This document shows, piece by piece, positions 1-9,316 of a DNA stretch of 24,683 nucleotides. Origin of the DNA: Astrothelium macrocarpum (taxonomy: Eukaryota > Ascomycota > Dothideomycetes > Trypetheliales > Trypetheliaceae); NCBI GenBank assembly GCA_021030915.1, contig JAGEMR010000237.1:1-24683 (forward strand). Direction: 5' to 3'. The notes beneath the pieces were generated by a model. That model was not told where the DNA came from and ran no database searches. It saw nothing but the letters and a program-made list of their open reading frames with translations. The first letter of the stretch is position 1. The number at the start of each line of letters is the position of its first letter. The position numbers were made by a program, and so were the translations under genes.

Positions 1-534
1 TGGGGATTTGTGTGTGCGGAACATTTTCGGCGAAATTATGAGCCGTTTTGAGCTACTATCCGCTATGGCGCTCCGTCGTTACCCGTTTGGTACTAGCTTA
101 GTGGGTACATAGCCGTCTCTTCCTCTGGACGACTTAGACTTCAATAATTTCATCTCATGACTTTCGTCACAACTTCAACAAGATGAGTCAAAGGTGCATG
201 TCGGTGCCGTCAAGACCTCGTGAGGCAGCACGCACTGTGTGGAAATCGATTTTAGCAGCCAGCCTTGTGCAGCTGTGCATAGGCCAGCCTCGTGCAAGGC
301 TACCTTCTATATGGGTTCAAGTGGATGCATTCCTCTTTTCTCCTCTTACTAAGGATTGGCTCAAATATCAAGTTATAATTACTCTACGTGGCTGCATTGT
401 TCTCACAACCGAATTTACCCCCTCTGTACTTCCAGCGCCTTAATCCATGCAGCCTGTCTGCGTTTTGCTCAGGAAAGCTTATACTAGTTTCACGAGTCAA
501 TCCACATACAAACCTTTATGCAAGTCTTCCATAG
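1..534. other. Upstream stretch, no gene identified
   Basis: No recognisable protein or RNA gene is visible here. Open frames exist, the longest from 183, but their translations show no domain, signal peptide or familiar motif. The missing first exon or signal peptide of the decayed membrane-protein gene that follows could once have lain here; I could not identify it. Confidence 0.4.
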
Positions 535-2268
535 CGACTGCATACTTCCTGTGCAGCGAACGGGCTTCGTCTCTGCTCCGATATACTCTGGAGCTGCTTC
601 AGCATTTTGGTACTCAGCACATGGTCTATCCTTCATCTCGACATCTTAACACAATTAACCCCGAATGGAAGAATACAGGAGTATTCGTACAAGAGCATAA
701 GGTTCTTCAGGAAGCTGAAATGTATGGCGATCAATGTCCTTGCTCCCGAGTGGGCATTGGGAAAAGCCTGGAGCGATTACCAATCTGTTTACTACTTGAG
801 AAAGACTATGAAGATTTCAAAGACGTGGATCGGGTCCCCTGGAGTCGCACGCATACCTACTTTGCAAACATGGGAGGCTTTGCGATCGAGTTCACTCCTG
901 AGACACACCAGACAGATGAGGCAGATGGAGCGGACAAGGAACATGCGACAGACGAGGTGCACACGTTGGCAGACCCCGAACCGCCTAGTCTTGCCATGAA
1001 CAATGCTGCCGAAGCACCCTTCAGTCAGGAAACCAGTCATTCCCATCAGGTGTCCGCTAGGCAGGACAATACGGTCGTTGCCGGCGATAGCGATGCTGCC
1101 ACTGAGAAAATAGCCACAACAACCACAGAACTGACCGTCATCACGTCTTCAACGAGATCGACTCGAGTTCACAAGCGACCTCTAACCAGCGACCGAGTTC
1201 TGGGCGGCTTCGGCTTCGAGTCAATAGTGGGAACTCAATCTCCAGTGAAGCCGAGTATCCAGGCACATACCCAGAAACCGACGAAGAGAGGGGCGATGCT
1301 TGCCGGGACGAACTTCCCGAATGTATGCGAAGAAGATTTGAAAAGGCCTTGCGTAATTTTCCCGCCAAAGAACAAAGACAAGCAATCGAGAAGTCATCTC
1401 ACCGTATTGGGAAGATCGATTGGATGCTGAATGACATGAACCAGCGCACTGTTAGTACAGCTTTTGAGACTGTTTTAATTAGGCACTTCGAATTAGGATG
1501 GGAAAGCCAACTATTCGCCTAAGCCTACGAGCGGTAGTTCTACAATCTTTGCGCCCTCCGGGGGGATCTTTGGGTTGTGGATGCCAATCAACTATTGATT
1601 ACCCGCAAGATGGGAATAATTGACAAACTGCCGAAGTTATTCAATGATGAGATTGACGACAAGAATTAAGACGACTTGTCAAAATCTTAGCTCTGGGCCA
1701 AGCCACTTGGTTCTTCATCCAGATAGGAGCCCAGCTTGACCGTGACGTCCCAATAAGCCAACCGGAAATTGTAGTGTTCTCATTTGCAATATGCACAGCG
1801 CTGACGAATGGCCTCCTATTGGGTAAGCCAAAGGAAGCATCAACATCAGTCCTGATTAACGCAACCCGATATCCCTCTCCGAAAGAGGCAATGCAGATTG
1901 CCATTGCCGGACCTTTCACAGCAAGTACCTACAGAACCACTGTCTTGCACTGCGTGGCATGGAACTTGGTTTTCCTAACGTGATTAGAACGGATTTTCTA
2001 GCGCGACAGCTCTCTAGCAACATTCTCGACAATACCGCTCGGTGGGGTGTTGCAAATGGTCCTTACCTCAATCTGGAAGATCGTCACCGGACAGAGCGGG
2101 CGGCCAGCGCTGCTGAAGGTTGTTTCGAGCCACGTGAACCTTGCGCTTTTTGCTATATTCGTTATTTTCCGACTATGTATCATTGTCGAGGCGTTTTGAT
2201 CGCTCGCTAATCTACTGAGTGGGACGTTTCGAACGACATGGTCAGCAAATTTGCCCCACATAGGGTAG
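535..2268 (+). pseudogene. Decayed fungus-specific polytopic membrane protein gene
   Basis: The translation matches a large, functionally unassigned family of filamentous-ascomycete membrane proteins, recognised from memory of its motif order. Frame 1 (535 to about 800) reads SDILWSCF, then STWSILHLDI, then RKLKCMAINVLAPEWALGKA. Frame 3 (about 795-1330) holds HTYFANMGGFAIEF and a Ser/Thr/Glu-rich linker. Frame 2 (about 1325-1680) holds ALRGDLWVVDANQLL. Frame 1 resumes at 1684 with LALGQATWFFIQIGAQL, AIAGPF, LHCVAWN, RLCIIVEAF and a C-terminal SANLPHIG before a stop at 2266. At least one frame change, near 800, leaves no room for an intron. Internal stops occur at 1520, 1535, 1667, 1981, 1999 and 2197. 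The stop at 1999 sits where a Trp is usual (TGG to TAG) and that at 2197 where an Arg is usual (CGA to TGA). The change near 1330 could instead be an intron. The function of the family is unknown. Confidence 0.72.
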
Positions 2269-2921
2269 TCAACCTATGCGCATTCTTGGGTTGGAGGATG
2301 GGGCAGCTTCGATTACACACTGTGCGACGCTTGCTCATTCCGACATCTCATTGTCGAGGCTGAGAAGGAATTGCAAAGCTTAAATACTGATGTCGAAGTG
2401 TTGCATCTATGGTCTCTACCGCTCTTGTCTTAGGTGAATTTGGGCCTTCTTTTCATTTGGGCAACGCATGTGTGACTTTCCAGGCTCGCGTTTTGTACGG
2501 ATTCTCGCAAGACCAATCTGAACCCAGACTTGGCCAGACTAGATGCTGAGGAGTCAAGCACTCTAGACACTGTTAGACGGCCAGAAAACGGACTAAATTG
2601 CGAGCTCCAATGGCCTATCATAGTATCATAGGAAGGAAAGCTCTTTACTGGTCTTACTCGTATAGAATAAGTCTATATATGACCAACTTGATTTGACTCG
2701 GCCTGAAATACAGCTAAGGGGATCGTATCGAGAATCTCACATCATACTATCTCAATACTCTTATACATGAGGCCAACTTTCTGGATTTCGGTTTCCTCCA
2801 CGAACCTGAGTATCACATCCTAACTTGGAGTGATATGTAAGTCTTGGAGCTGTGGATGTATGATCCTGAGCGGCGCTCAAATGATTTCTGAGCGAAATAG
2901 AAAATAGACTGAGGAAGTTTT
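2269..2921. other. Intergenic stretch, no gene identified
   Basis: This lies between the decayed membrane-protein gene and the 3' end of the minus-strand HET gene. A plus-strand frame at about 2310-2432 (containing FDYTLCDACSFRHLIVEAEK) has a protein-like look with paired Cys residues, but it is short and has no upstream continuation, so I do not call a gene. The right part presumably contains the 3' UTR of the HET gene. Confidence 0.35.
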
Positions 2922-5018
2922 CTAGTGAAAAGTAATTCGACTGAGATTGAGTGTCCCCTTTTTTACCATTTCCAAGGCCTCACCCTCCATAAATCCTTGG
3001 ATATAACCCTCTCCTAGGACCTGATAAAGTCCGTCCCCAGTGCGCCGAACAATAAGCGGGACACGACACCCCAATTCTACAGCAAACATATCTTGCCTTT
3101 GAACCTGCTTGTTTTCGCCACCGCCTTTATTGTCTGGAACCCAAGCAAACCTGCCACCATGAGTTGTTGCAAAGCGTTTACCAGTAACAAAATTTCGAAA
3201 TCTAGTATACATATCTAGGGCCTTCCGTTCTTCGGCATCTTCAGGAATTTTATCCACAAACATATTACATAGATTCCCAATCTCGCTGCCGAGCCAAAAT
3301 TGGCTATGTGCTTCCCGCCAGTGTTCCCATTGTAAATAACGAAAGCCTAACGTGGTAAATGCGCTCCATCCCCGACGTTCGAATTCGGTTTTAGCAGTGA
3401 GAAAAGAGGCAGGCAGATGAAAGAGATCGAGAGTTTCGCATGAAGGTAGAAAAGGGGAACCAATAATGCCACATCGATCACCTATTAAGGCCCGATAGAA
3501 TGCAAGGCGAGTCGCATCAGCGGAACCGTAGGCGCTATCAAAGATCTTTGGATAATGTAGAGTCTCTAAAGAATATGTAAACTGTGCCTCGTCTGCATCG
3601 CCAGACAGACAAGCTCCAAGACCCTCAACTACATCAACAATTATCGCTTCAACACTAAGGTGATATGGATTGTTAGAAAACAAAACTTTGGAAGGTGTAT
3701 TAGCATCAGCAGAGTATGGAATATGCGGGCGGTCCCTGTCGCGGATCCGGGTTTTCTGTACCCAGTCGGGGACCCATGATGGCGTGCTTGAAGAGCTCCA
3801 AGGATTTCCTTCACGAATGATTTGGAGATGTCCGGAGGTGATAAATAGCTTAGCAACTCTTGTGAAGAGCTCCGAGGGCTCGATCGTGTAGTCTGGAATA
3901 ATTTTTTGCGCGATTGTAGGATCCATAATCGCCAGCAATCCATACACTTTGTCCAGAGGACGGGAAGCATGAGTTGCATTGGCCAAGTCCAGCAATTCAG
4001 TAAAAGTTAAAACCCCGCCTCCGCGCGATTCCTTCGTTGCAATGAGCGCGATATCTTTATGTATGTGGTGGAGATTTTCAGTATCCCACATTCCAGAATC
4101 TGTGCTATTGTTTTTCGGCTGATCTGTTGAGATTCCTCTCCGATCACTCTGTAAGCAAGAATCCTTAATGTACCAATAGTGGTGATGGATGGATGTTAAT
4201 GCGTCTTGCATTTCTTGCCAAGTAATCATATCATTTCCGGCTAGCATCAGCATGTTCTCAGGCGCAAGAGCAATTTCTTGTACTACCCAAAGTCTTGACC
4301 AGTATCGACGCTGAAGAAAAGATTGTAGAGCACTCCACTTCCCTCGGCCAAGATAGTCCGGTTGTTTTTGTAATTTGTCCTTGAGAAATTGGGACTCGTG
4401 CCGGCTTTCGTAGTGCGCTAAAGTTGAGAGCAGTTGAATAGCTTTATGACTATCTTCCGTTGCATCTCCGAGCCACGTAATAGTATTCCATGAGCCGTCA
4501 TACAGCTCATGCATCTTAGCGACTTGTGAGCAGCAATCTTGCCCATCTTTCTGATCAATGCAGATGGCGTCAATCCAGAGTCGGTAGCGATCCTGAAAGT
4601 AGCTCAGGCCACGAAAGTTTCGTAGAGCAGCTTCTAGATTCTTTGTGACAGGCCATTCTACGCCATTCAAGTATATGCTTGTAGTATCATTCGTATCACC
4701 CCATGTGTGAGATAAGGTGGCAAAATCTCCCCATGTAAAGCGATAGAGTTTTGCGGATGGAAATGGCACAGGTAATCCACTAGTGCTGAGCTCAGTGGGA
4801 GACACTAGGCTAACCCATTGGTTGAGAAGCGTTCTTTTTTTTCTAATCGTGGGTGCCTCCAAGATATATCCTTTGTATACAGAAGTGAAATCAAGCAATG
4901 ATACAGTTTCCATTTTGCAAGAAACTCGGTCTGCAATAGGATTGGTGCAAGGTAGAATCGAAATGAGTCGGATCTGGTGAGACTTTTCATCAAGCGCTGA
5001 GTACATCATCTTGTTCAA
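2922..5018 (-). CDS. HET-domain (heterokaryon incompatibility) protein
   Basis: This is an intact 698-residue frame with no intron needed. The N-terminus (YSALDEKSHQIRLISILPC, residues 6-24) is the usual opening of fungal HET proteins, which supports the start at 5018, although Met4 and Met5 are alternatives. The HET domain spans about residues 99-250, with its three hallmark blocks: FATLSHTWGD (99-108), LWIDAICIDQ (147-156) and RRYWSRLWVVQEIALA (237-252). The C-terminal part holds the conserved region ending in CRVPLIVRR and YQVLGEGYIQGFMEGEALE, common in large HET proteins. There is no signal peptide or transmembrane segment, so it is probably cytosolic. Proteins of this class control allorecognition and programmed cell death on hyphal fusion, or act in related immune-like responses; no partner gene (NLR or patatin) lies beside it. 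It is flanked on both sides by decayed genes, so the locus looks fast-evolving. The exact role is unknown. Confidence 0.92.
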   Translation of the reverse strand: MNKMMYSALDEKSHQIRLISILPCTNPIADRVSCKMETVSLLDFTSVYKGYILEAPTIRKKRTLLNQWVSLVSPTELSTSGLPVPFPSAKLYRFTWGDFATLSHTWGDTNDTTSIYLNGVEWPVTKNLEAALRNFRGLSYFQDRYRLWIDAICIDQKDGQDCCSQVAKMHELYDGSWNTITWLGDATEDSHKAIQLLSTLAHYESRHESQFLKDKLQKQPDYLGRGKWSALQSFLQRRYWSRLWVVQEIALAPENMLMLAGNDMITWQEMQDALTSIHHHYWYIKDSCLQSDRRGISTDQPKNNSTDSGMWDTENLHHIHKDIALIATKESRGGGVLTFTELLDLANATHASRPLDKVYGLLAIMDPTIAQKIIPDYTIEPSELFTRVAKLFITSGHLQIIREGNPWSSSSTPSWVPDWVQKTRIRDRDRPHIPYSADANTPSKVLFSNNPYHLSVEAIIVDVVEGLGACLSGDADEAQFTYSLETLHYPKIFDSAYGSADATRLAFYRALIGDRCGIIGSPFLPSCETLDLFHLPASFLTAKTEFERRGWSAFTTLGFRYLQWEHWREAHSQFWLGSEIGNLCNMFVDKIPEDAEERKALDMYTRFRNFVTGKRFATTHGGRFAWVPDNKGGGENKQVQRQDMFAVELGCRVPLIVRRTGDGLYQVLGEGYIQGFMEGEALEMVKKGTLNLSRITFH

Positions 5019-5500
5019 ATATCTAATCTTGGAACGTAAGTCTCAGAGGTAAGAAGCCTCCAGTCCTTCGCGTGAAGTTGAAATACTCCCTTACTAAAAT
5101 GAATATGGGTAAGTTCTAGTTATCGAACAAAAAGAAGGGACGAGAAACGAACCGAACACAAGGCTGAGCAGCCTGAGCAGATACCCGAAGTTGAGCCAAG
5201 TAGAAAAGCGCAGCCTGAAATACGGCTGAACGGGTTGAATGCGAGTCGCGTATAATGTTACCCTTATATTATGCCGTAATCTAGATTAACCGTCAATTAT
5301 TGGAGCCTAAGTCATCGAATGAATGCTCGTGCATTCTCTTTTAACAAGTTAACTGACAAGTATAAGCACGTGGTCGTAGAGATTAGATCCAGATAATTTT
5401 GTTACGATCACTGTCGTTACCAAACTATCTTATAGTAAAGCTTTCCGATTGTACTTTCAAGTCTTTACCTTAGATCATTAACCCGCAGCCATATCCCATC
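5019..5500. other. Upstream region of the HET gene, no gene identified
   Basis: The stretch holds the presumed promoter of the minus-strand HET gene and the missing 5' half of the ERG26-like relic to its right. I looked for the glycine-rich NAD-binding start of that dehydrogenase and did not find it. No promoter motif can be claimed. Confidence 0.4.
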
Positions 5501-5513
5501 TCCTGTCCTTCGT

Positions 5514-6164
5514 ATGCCCGAGCAGCACGAACACCATGCACATGCCGGAGCAGTCGCCGATGCCCTCGTTCTCGCTACCAATGAAGCAAACAACTCTGGC
5601 ATTTTGACTTGCAGTCTGCCTCGTACGGGGATGTTTGGCGAGAATGCTCCTGAAACTCTTACGCTTATGATCAAGGCCGCTAAAGGGAGCAAGACAAAAT
5701 TTCAAGTCGGCAACGGCAAAAACCTTTTCGGTTTCACGTATGCAAAAAAAAAAAACACGGCTCAAATGCACATTCTTGCCGCCTCGGCGCTAATGTACAT
5801 GTATGAGGCACCAAACGCGATTGCCAAGGGTGTACGGGTTGACGGCAGGCCTCTTTTATCACCAACAGTGAACCAATCCCTTTTTGAAACTTTATACGCG
5901 CGATCGGTGCAGCAGCCGGATTCTCCACGCGCAAAGAGGATATTTGGGCCATGCCAAAATGGCTGGGAGTGTTGTCCGGATTAATTAGCGAGTGAATTAC
6001 GTGGGTGATGTCGATGGGGCTCAAGGAAGCCGATGATGACGAGGGAAGGCATTGCGTCCAGCTGTATGACGAGAACGTATAATGTAGAGAAGGCGAGAAA
6101 GAGGCTGGCATATCATCTAGCATTTAGCTTGCAAGAGGGTATTGAGAGGAGTAGGGCGTGGTGA
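5514..6164 (+). pseudogene. 5'-truncated, broken sterol-4-alpha-carboxylate 3-dehydrogenase (ERG26/NSDHL-like)
   Basis: The family oxidises and decarboxylates C4-carboxysterols during ergosterol synthesis in the ER. Visible pieces are ADALVLATNEANNSGILTCS, then MFGENAPETL, FQVGNGKNLFGFTY and HILAASALM (frame 3, from 5514). Frame 2 from 5858 follows with ITNSEPIPF, FIRAIGAAAG and KEDIWAMPKWLGVLSGLISE. Frame 3 returns from about 6027 with SCMTRTYNVEKARKRLAY and a tail ending at a stop at 6162-6164. The order and spacing match the C-terminal half of the enzyme. The N-terminal Rossmann motif and the catalytic YxxxK are absent. Frame 2 is broken at 5885 and 5993, both where Trp is usual (TGG to TGA). 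A run of twelve A near 5745 falls where the family has a variable-free segment. It is a relic, surely non-functional; a working ERG26 gene must lie elsewhere. Confidence 0.8.
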
Positions 6165-6439
6165 GCTCGAAGTGTGAAGGAGTTGGAAGAGAAGAAGGGG
6201 GAGTGAACAGGTTGCTTGTCGGGTACTTCGTTAATCCTGGGATCCATCTAGTTATTATTTAGTGATTAGCAGGGAATCAGTGGCTTTTCGGCGATATCAG
6301 TGTGAAAGTTGGGACTAACATGTTGATAAAAACTGGTCTTTAGAATAGATTTGTGAGGGAGTTGCCTCACTTGTTTTCTTCAGAAGCGCATTATCTGCAT
6401 AATTCCGGCGACAACCCCCTTCAGATGCTGTGCATCTGT
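6165..6439. other. Short intergenic stretch
   Basis: I see no gene in the interval between the ERG26-like relic and the glycosyltransferase 5' relic. Both ends are pseudogene boundaries. Confidence 0.35.
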
Positions 6440-6720
6440 GCCGCAATTTCCCTGCACACAGTATTTGCACGGCTCCCAGCTGAACACATGTCTTGCTATT
6501 GATCAACAAGACTTTCACCCTTGGGCCAGCCAGGCTCATGGACTAGATAGCCAGAGATTATCCGCTCTGATGCTTTGCTTCATAAGATGCTCGTTCTGGC
6601 CATCACTTAATCCCACAAAATGCCTATTTTCCCTATGTATGGCTCTGGAAAGTGGTGGCAACTGGCCTGGGCACTGTGATTTTGGTCTTTATCCTCTTTA
6701 CGGATTGCCTCAACGTATTT
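6440..6720 (+). pseudogene. Relic duplicate of the promoter and 5' end of the GT61 gene
   Basis: This stretch is clearly related to 9140-9400, the promoter and first codons of the intact GT61 gene. Matching blocks include CCAGCTGAA followed by ATGTCTTGCTATT, then TGCTCGTTCT, then the start-codon area (ATG at 6620 here, 9317 there) with the shared ATGGCTCTG and CTGTGATTTTGG-like segment. Reading from 6620 gives MPIFPMYGSGKWW, against MPTLPMHGSVMRW in the intact gene. One base is missing near 6669 relative to the intact copy, so the membrane segment continues in frame 1 (VILVFILFTD) while the original frame stops after ALW-type residues. Nothing similar to the catalytic domain follows. A 173-codon open frame (6438-6959) overlaps in another phase, but shows no recognised domain, and I do not treat it as a gene. 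Confidence 0.62.
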
Positions 6721-7102
6721 GTAGCACGGTAGATTTCTTTCAGTGCACGATAAGCCATTTTGCGTTGTCCCTTCCCGTGTTTCTCGATGACACGTACTAT
6801 GAGAAAGACATAGAGCCTTTTCTATATACAGACATACGTGCTATCGCACGGCAACCCCCAATACGAATTCAGGTTTCAGATCTGATTCGAGTAAGTGAAA
6901 GAGACAACCTGACTGAAAAGCTGCCGCTCTTGTTCAAAGACATGATACGAGTTCTGTAGGATTATCGTGCCGTGAGACACAGGAAAACTAAGGATTTGGA
7001 AGCATATGACAAATATTCTTAGATAGGATAAAGGATGGAAAGGTGGCACAGTTATTTTCCCCTTCTTCTAAGGCGTAGCATCCCGACGGCAGGTATATAT
7101 TG
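6721..7102. other. No gene identified
   Basis: The stretch contains the 3' part of an unrecognised plus-strand open frame that ends at 6959, and the 3' flank of the minus-strand surface-protein gene. No domain, RNA gene or repeat is visible. Confidence 0.35.
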
Positions 7103-8296
7103 TTAATTTTGTGCAGTTTCAGAGTTATGGCTCCTACTTTCGGCATTCGACCTGATAGAACCGAGACGCAAAGAGCCCAAGAGACCTTGTTCAGGTGATA
7201 TTGTCTGATCTCCGTAAAGCTCGTGTGGTTCTTCCGGGTTCCCGGGCACTTCCGCCGGCTTTTGGTGTCCGTCATGAGGCATTTCGCTTACGTACGTAGG
7301 AGAAAGCTGGGGCAGAATGGCGCTTCCGGCGTTATTTTGTGTAGTGTCGATATTGCTCGTCACTTGACGCCGTTTTCGGCGCCTCGAAATATAGTATAAG
7401 ATACCGAGGACTGCAGCTATTATAGCTGCAAGAGCTACACCAACTCCAATGCCTGCATCCGCTCCCGAAGAGAGACCCTTGGATGGTGGGGCCTGATAGG
7501 AGGGCGCCGGGGGTTCAGACGGTGTTTGTCCATCGGATGATGGAGTGGCTGCTGCTGTGGTATTCGATGTTGCAGTGCTACTGGTCAGTGTGGTGGATTT
7601 CGAAGACCATGCTGGCAAGGGTGTGCTACCCCCCTGGAGAGGAACCACATAGTATTCCTGCAAGTCCTCGGGAGCAGGAGCATCGAAGGTGTAGTCTGTT
7701 GGGCTATAGCACGTAGGCTGTCCAGCAGAGTTAATTCCACAACAGTTCCACAGCTGAGAGGTTCGGTTGTAAACTGCATCAGGGTGATGCACGTTCTGAG
7801 CTATATTTGAACAGAAAGTCAGCATGATTTCTATGTTGTCTTTGGAGAAAAATAACGACATACTGCAGCGACCGTAGCACGCAGGACCATAATTAGGGTC
7901 TGTACAACCGGCGACTTGCCAGCCGCTTCCACCTGGGACCGAATTCTCATAATGACAGAAGCCATCCGTAAAGCATTGAGTTCCTCTTGTACAACAAGGG
8001 ACCACAGGAACGGTACTATTAATTGGACCACATGGCTCGTAGTTAAACCATTGAGTAGCGTTGAATGTGCCTCCATCTTGAAAGTAACAAGTGATGATGT
8101 TTTCCTCGCTCATGATGAGGACAAAACTATGCCATCTCAAGATGCCAAGATGTGGAAATAGGGGCAATGCAGGCGCTAAGATGTATGATTTGGACCTCAG
8201 AATGATACGTATCAAACTATAGTTCACTCTTTTTCCTGGGTTAGTCCTGAGGGCTACAGAGGCATTTCGTAAGCTTGAGAAGAGCGGCACGCGCAC
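7103..8296 (-). CDS. Cys-rich single-pass membrane protein with Ser/Thr stalk (Mid2/SKG6-like architecture)
   Basis: An unspliced frame of 397 codons runs 8296-7103. From the N-terminus it shows a Cys-rich extracellular part (CYFQDGG, PCCTRGTQCF, CTDPNYGPACYGRC, LWNCCG; about residues 70-205), a Ser/Thr/Pro-rich stalk with N-glycosylation sites (about 230-275), one membrane helix (about 281-303, GIGVGVALAAIIAAVLGILYY), a basic stop-transfer RRRKRR and a cytoplasmic tail. This plan is shared by many unnamed ascomycete proteins of presumed cell-surface or wall-sensing role. Positions 7863-7801 form a convincing 63-nt intron, so the spliced product would be 376 residues. The true start is uncertain: Met62 at 8113 lies just before the Cys-rich part but gives no signal peptide, and the upstream 61 residues do not form a classical one. 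An upstream exon encoding a signal peptide is possible. Confidence 0.75.
   Translation of the reverse strand: MRVPLFSSLRNASVALRTNPGKRVNYSLIRIILRSKSYILAPALPLFPHLGILRWHSFVLIMSEENIITCYFQDGGTFNATQWFNYEPCGPINSTVPVVPCCTRGTQCFTDGFCHYENSVPGGSGWQVAGCTDPNYGPACYGRCSMSLFFSKDNIEIMLTFCSNIAQNVHHPDAVYNRTSQLWNCCGINSAGQPTCYSPTDYTFDAPAPEDLQEYYVVPLQGGSTPLPAWSSKSTTLTSSTATSNTTAAATPSSDGQTPSEPPAPSYQAPPSKGLSSGADAGIGVGVALAAIIAAVLGILYYISRRRKRRQVTSNIDTTQNNAGSAILPQLSPTYVSEMPHDGHQKPAEVPGNPEEPHELYGDQTISPEQGLLGSLRLGSIRSNAESRSHNSETAQN
7801..7863 (-). other. Stop-free, in-phase 63-nt intron
   Basis: On the minus strand the interval starts GTATGT (a strong fungal donor), carries CTGAC as a branch-site match and ends in ATATAG. 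Its length is a multiple of three with no stop, so the gene reads open with or without it. Removing it joins YGRC directly to a Thr and QNVHHPD, which restores the Cys-rich spacing; retained, it would insert 21 residues of low likelihood (MSLFFSKDN and so on). Confidence 0.7.
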
Positions 8297-9316
8297 TCTC
8301 TAGTGCCCGACGTTCCAAATGGCTATGCATAACTCTGAGTTCATGTTCCGGTAACCTGGGTGATGCTGCCGTCGTTCGATCGAGGAACAGGTATGAGCTT
8401 TGACGATTGCTCCATGAGGTGCTTCAGCCGTGTTGACTAGGCATATTCAAGGCAGCGCTCAAACAAGGTGGCAGCCGTCAAAGCATCTGATTTGTAACGA
8501 GAAATGACGGCCTGTGCTATCTCATGTACTTGTGCGGCACAGTAGCAGGCTGCAAAGTTGACATGGCGCTTTGATCAAAAAACACATGGAGCAGAACCCT
8601 CTGACGCCCCTGGGGACAGTCGATATATCAGATTGACCTTGTTCGACTTCCAATGAATGCTTTCGATTTCCATGGCATCACGACAGTCAAGTTGTTATAC
8701 ATGACAAGGCGATCGCACGGACGCTTGCATGTAGGCGGATCAAGTCAGGTCGTTAGGGGAGACGGGAGTGATGTGAAACCGGCACGGTGCAATCCTATGA
8801 GCCGCTAGTTCCGTCTACTAGTGCCCCATTTTAACACTTAGGATAGCTGCAAGCGCTCGATTCTCGTCACGTCACGGCGTAGTCCAAGCTTGGCGCCGAT
8901 GACAAGGCTTGAATTTTTCGATTTTTTGTAGAGGACTCTGAACGAGCGAAGCGCAACCAGGTCTCACGAGATCCAGGTATTACCACCTTACTGGGCTCAC
9001 ACGATGTCTCACACGTCTATTTCACAGCGTTTTTTTCAGGCGGCCTGGAACGCCACGCCTGTTCTAGATATAAAATCCAATCGGTTCACTTGCCAACCCC
9101 AAACAGCCAATAAATAAGGCCAGCCGCGGTGGCCCCTTCCTTCCCTGCAAGTAGTATTCGCGCGGTTGCCAGCTGAATAGATGTCTTGCTATTCACCATT
9201 GGGGCCGCCCGCTCATCGCCTCTGGCCGTTGCACTTTAATTTTTTCCCCTAACCACCTTGTTCTCTTAACCTTCCTTAGCAAGGTACTCGTTCTCGTAAT
9301 CACCTAATGCCACACA
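8297..9316. other. Divergent intergenic region between surface-protein and GT61 genes
   Basis: About 1 kb separates two divergently transcribed genes and presumably holds both promoters. The right end (about 9140-9316) is the part duplicated at 6440-6620, so it is probably the GT61 promoter and 5' UTR. On the minus strand at about 8570-8440 a short frame (HVNFAACYCAAQVHEIAQAV, ending FERCLEYA and a stop) looks protein-coding in composition but is isolated; I do not name it. No tRNA or repeat was seen. Confidence 0.4.

Noticed and set aside
447..1430. 327-codon open frame as an independent gene
   Set aside because: Only its central part (around the ANMGGF motif) fits the membrane-protein family; N- and C-terminal parts of that family lie in other frames, so the frame is a piece of a pseudogene.
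2701..5228. Similar 17-nt words (GCCTGAAATAC[A/G]GCT) on both sides of the HET gene, at 2701 and 5213
   Set aside because: Too short and imperfect to claim flanking repeats or transposition of the HET gene; chance cannot be excluded.
6438..6959. 173-codon plus-strand open frame
   Set aside because: Its first half runs in the wrong phase through the duplicated GT61 promoter and start; no domain is visible, so it is treated as part of a relic.
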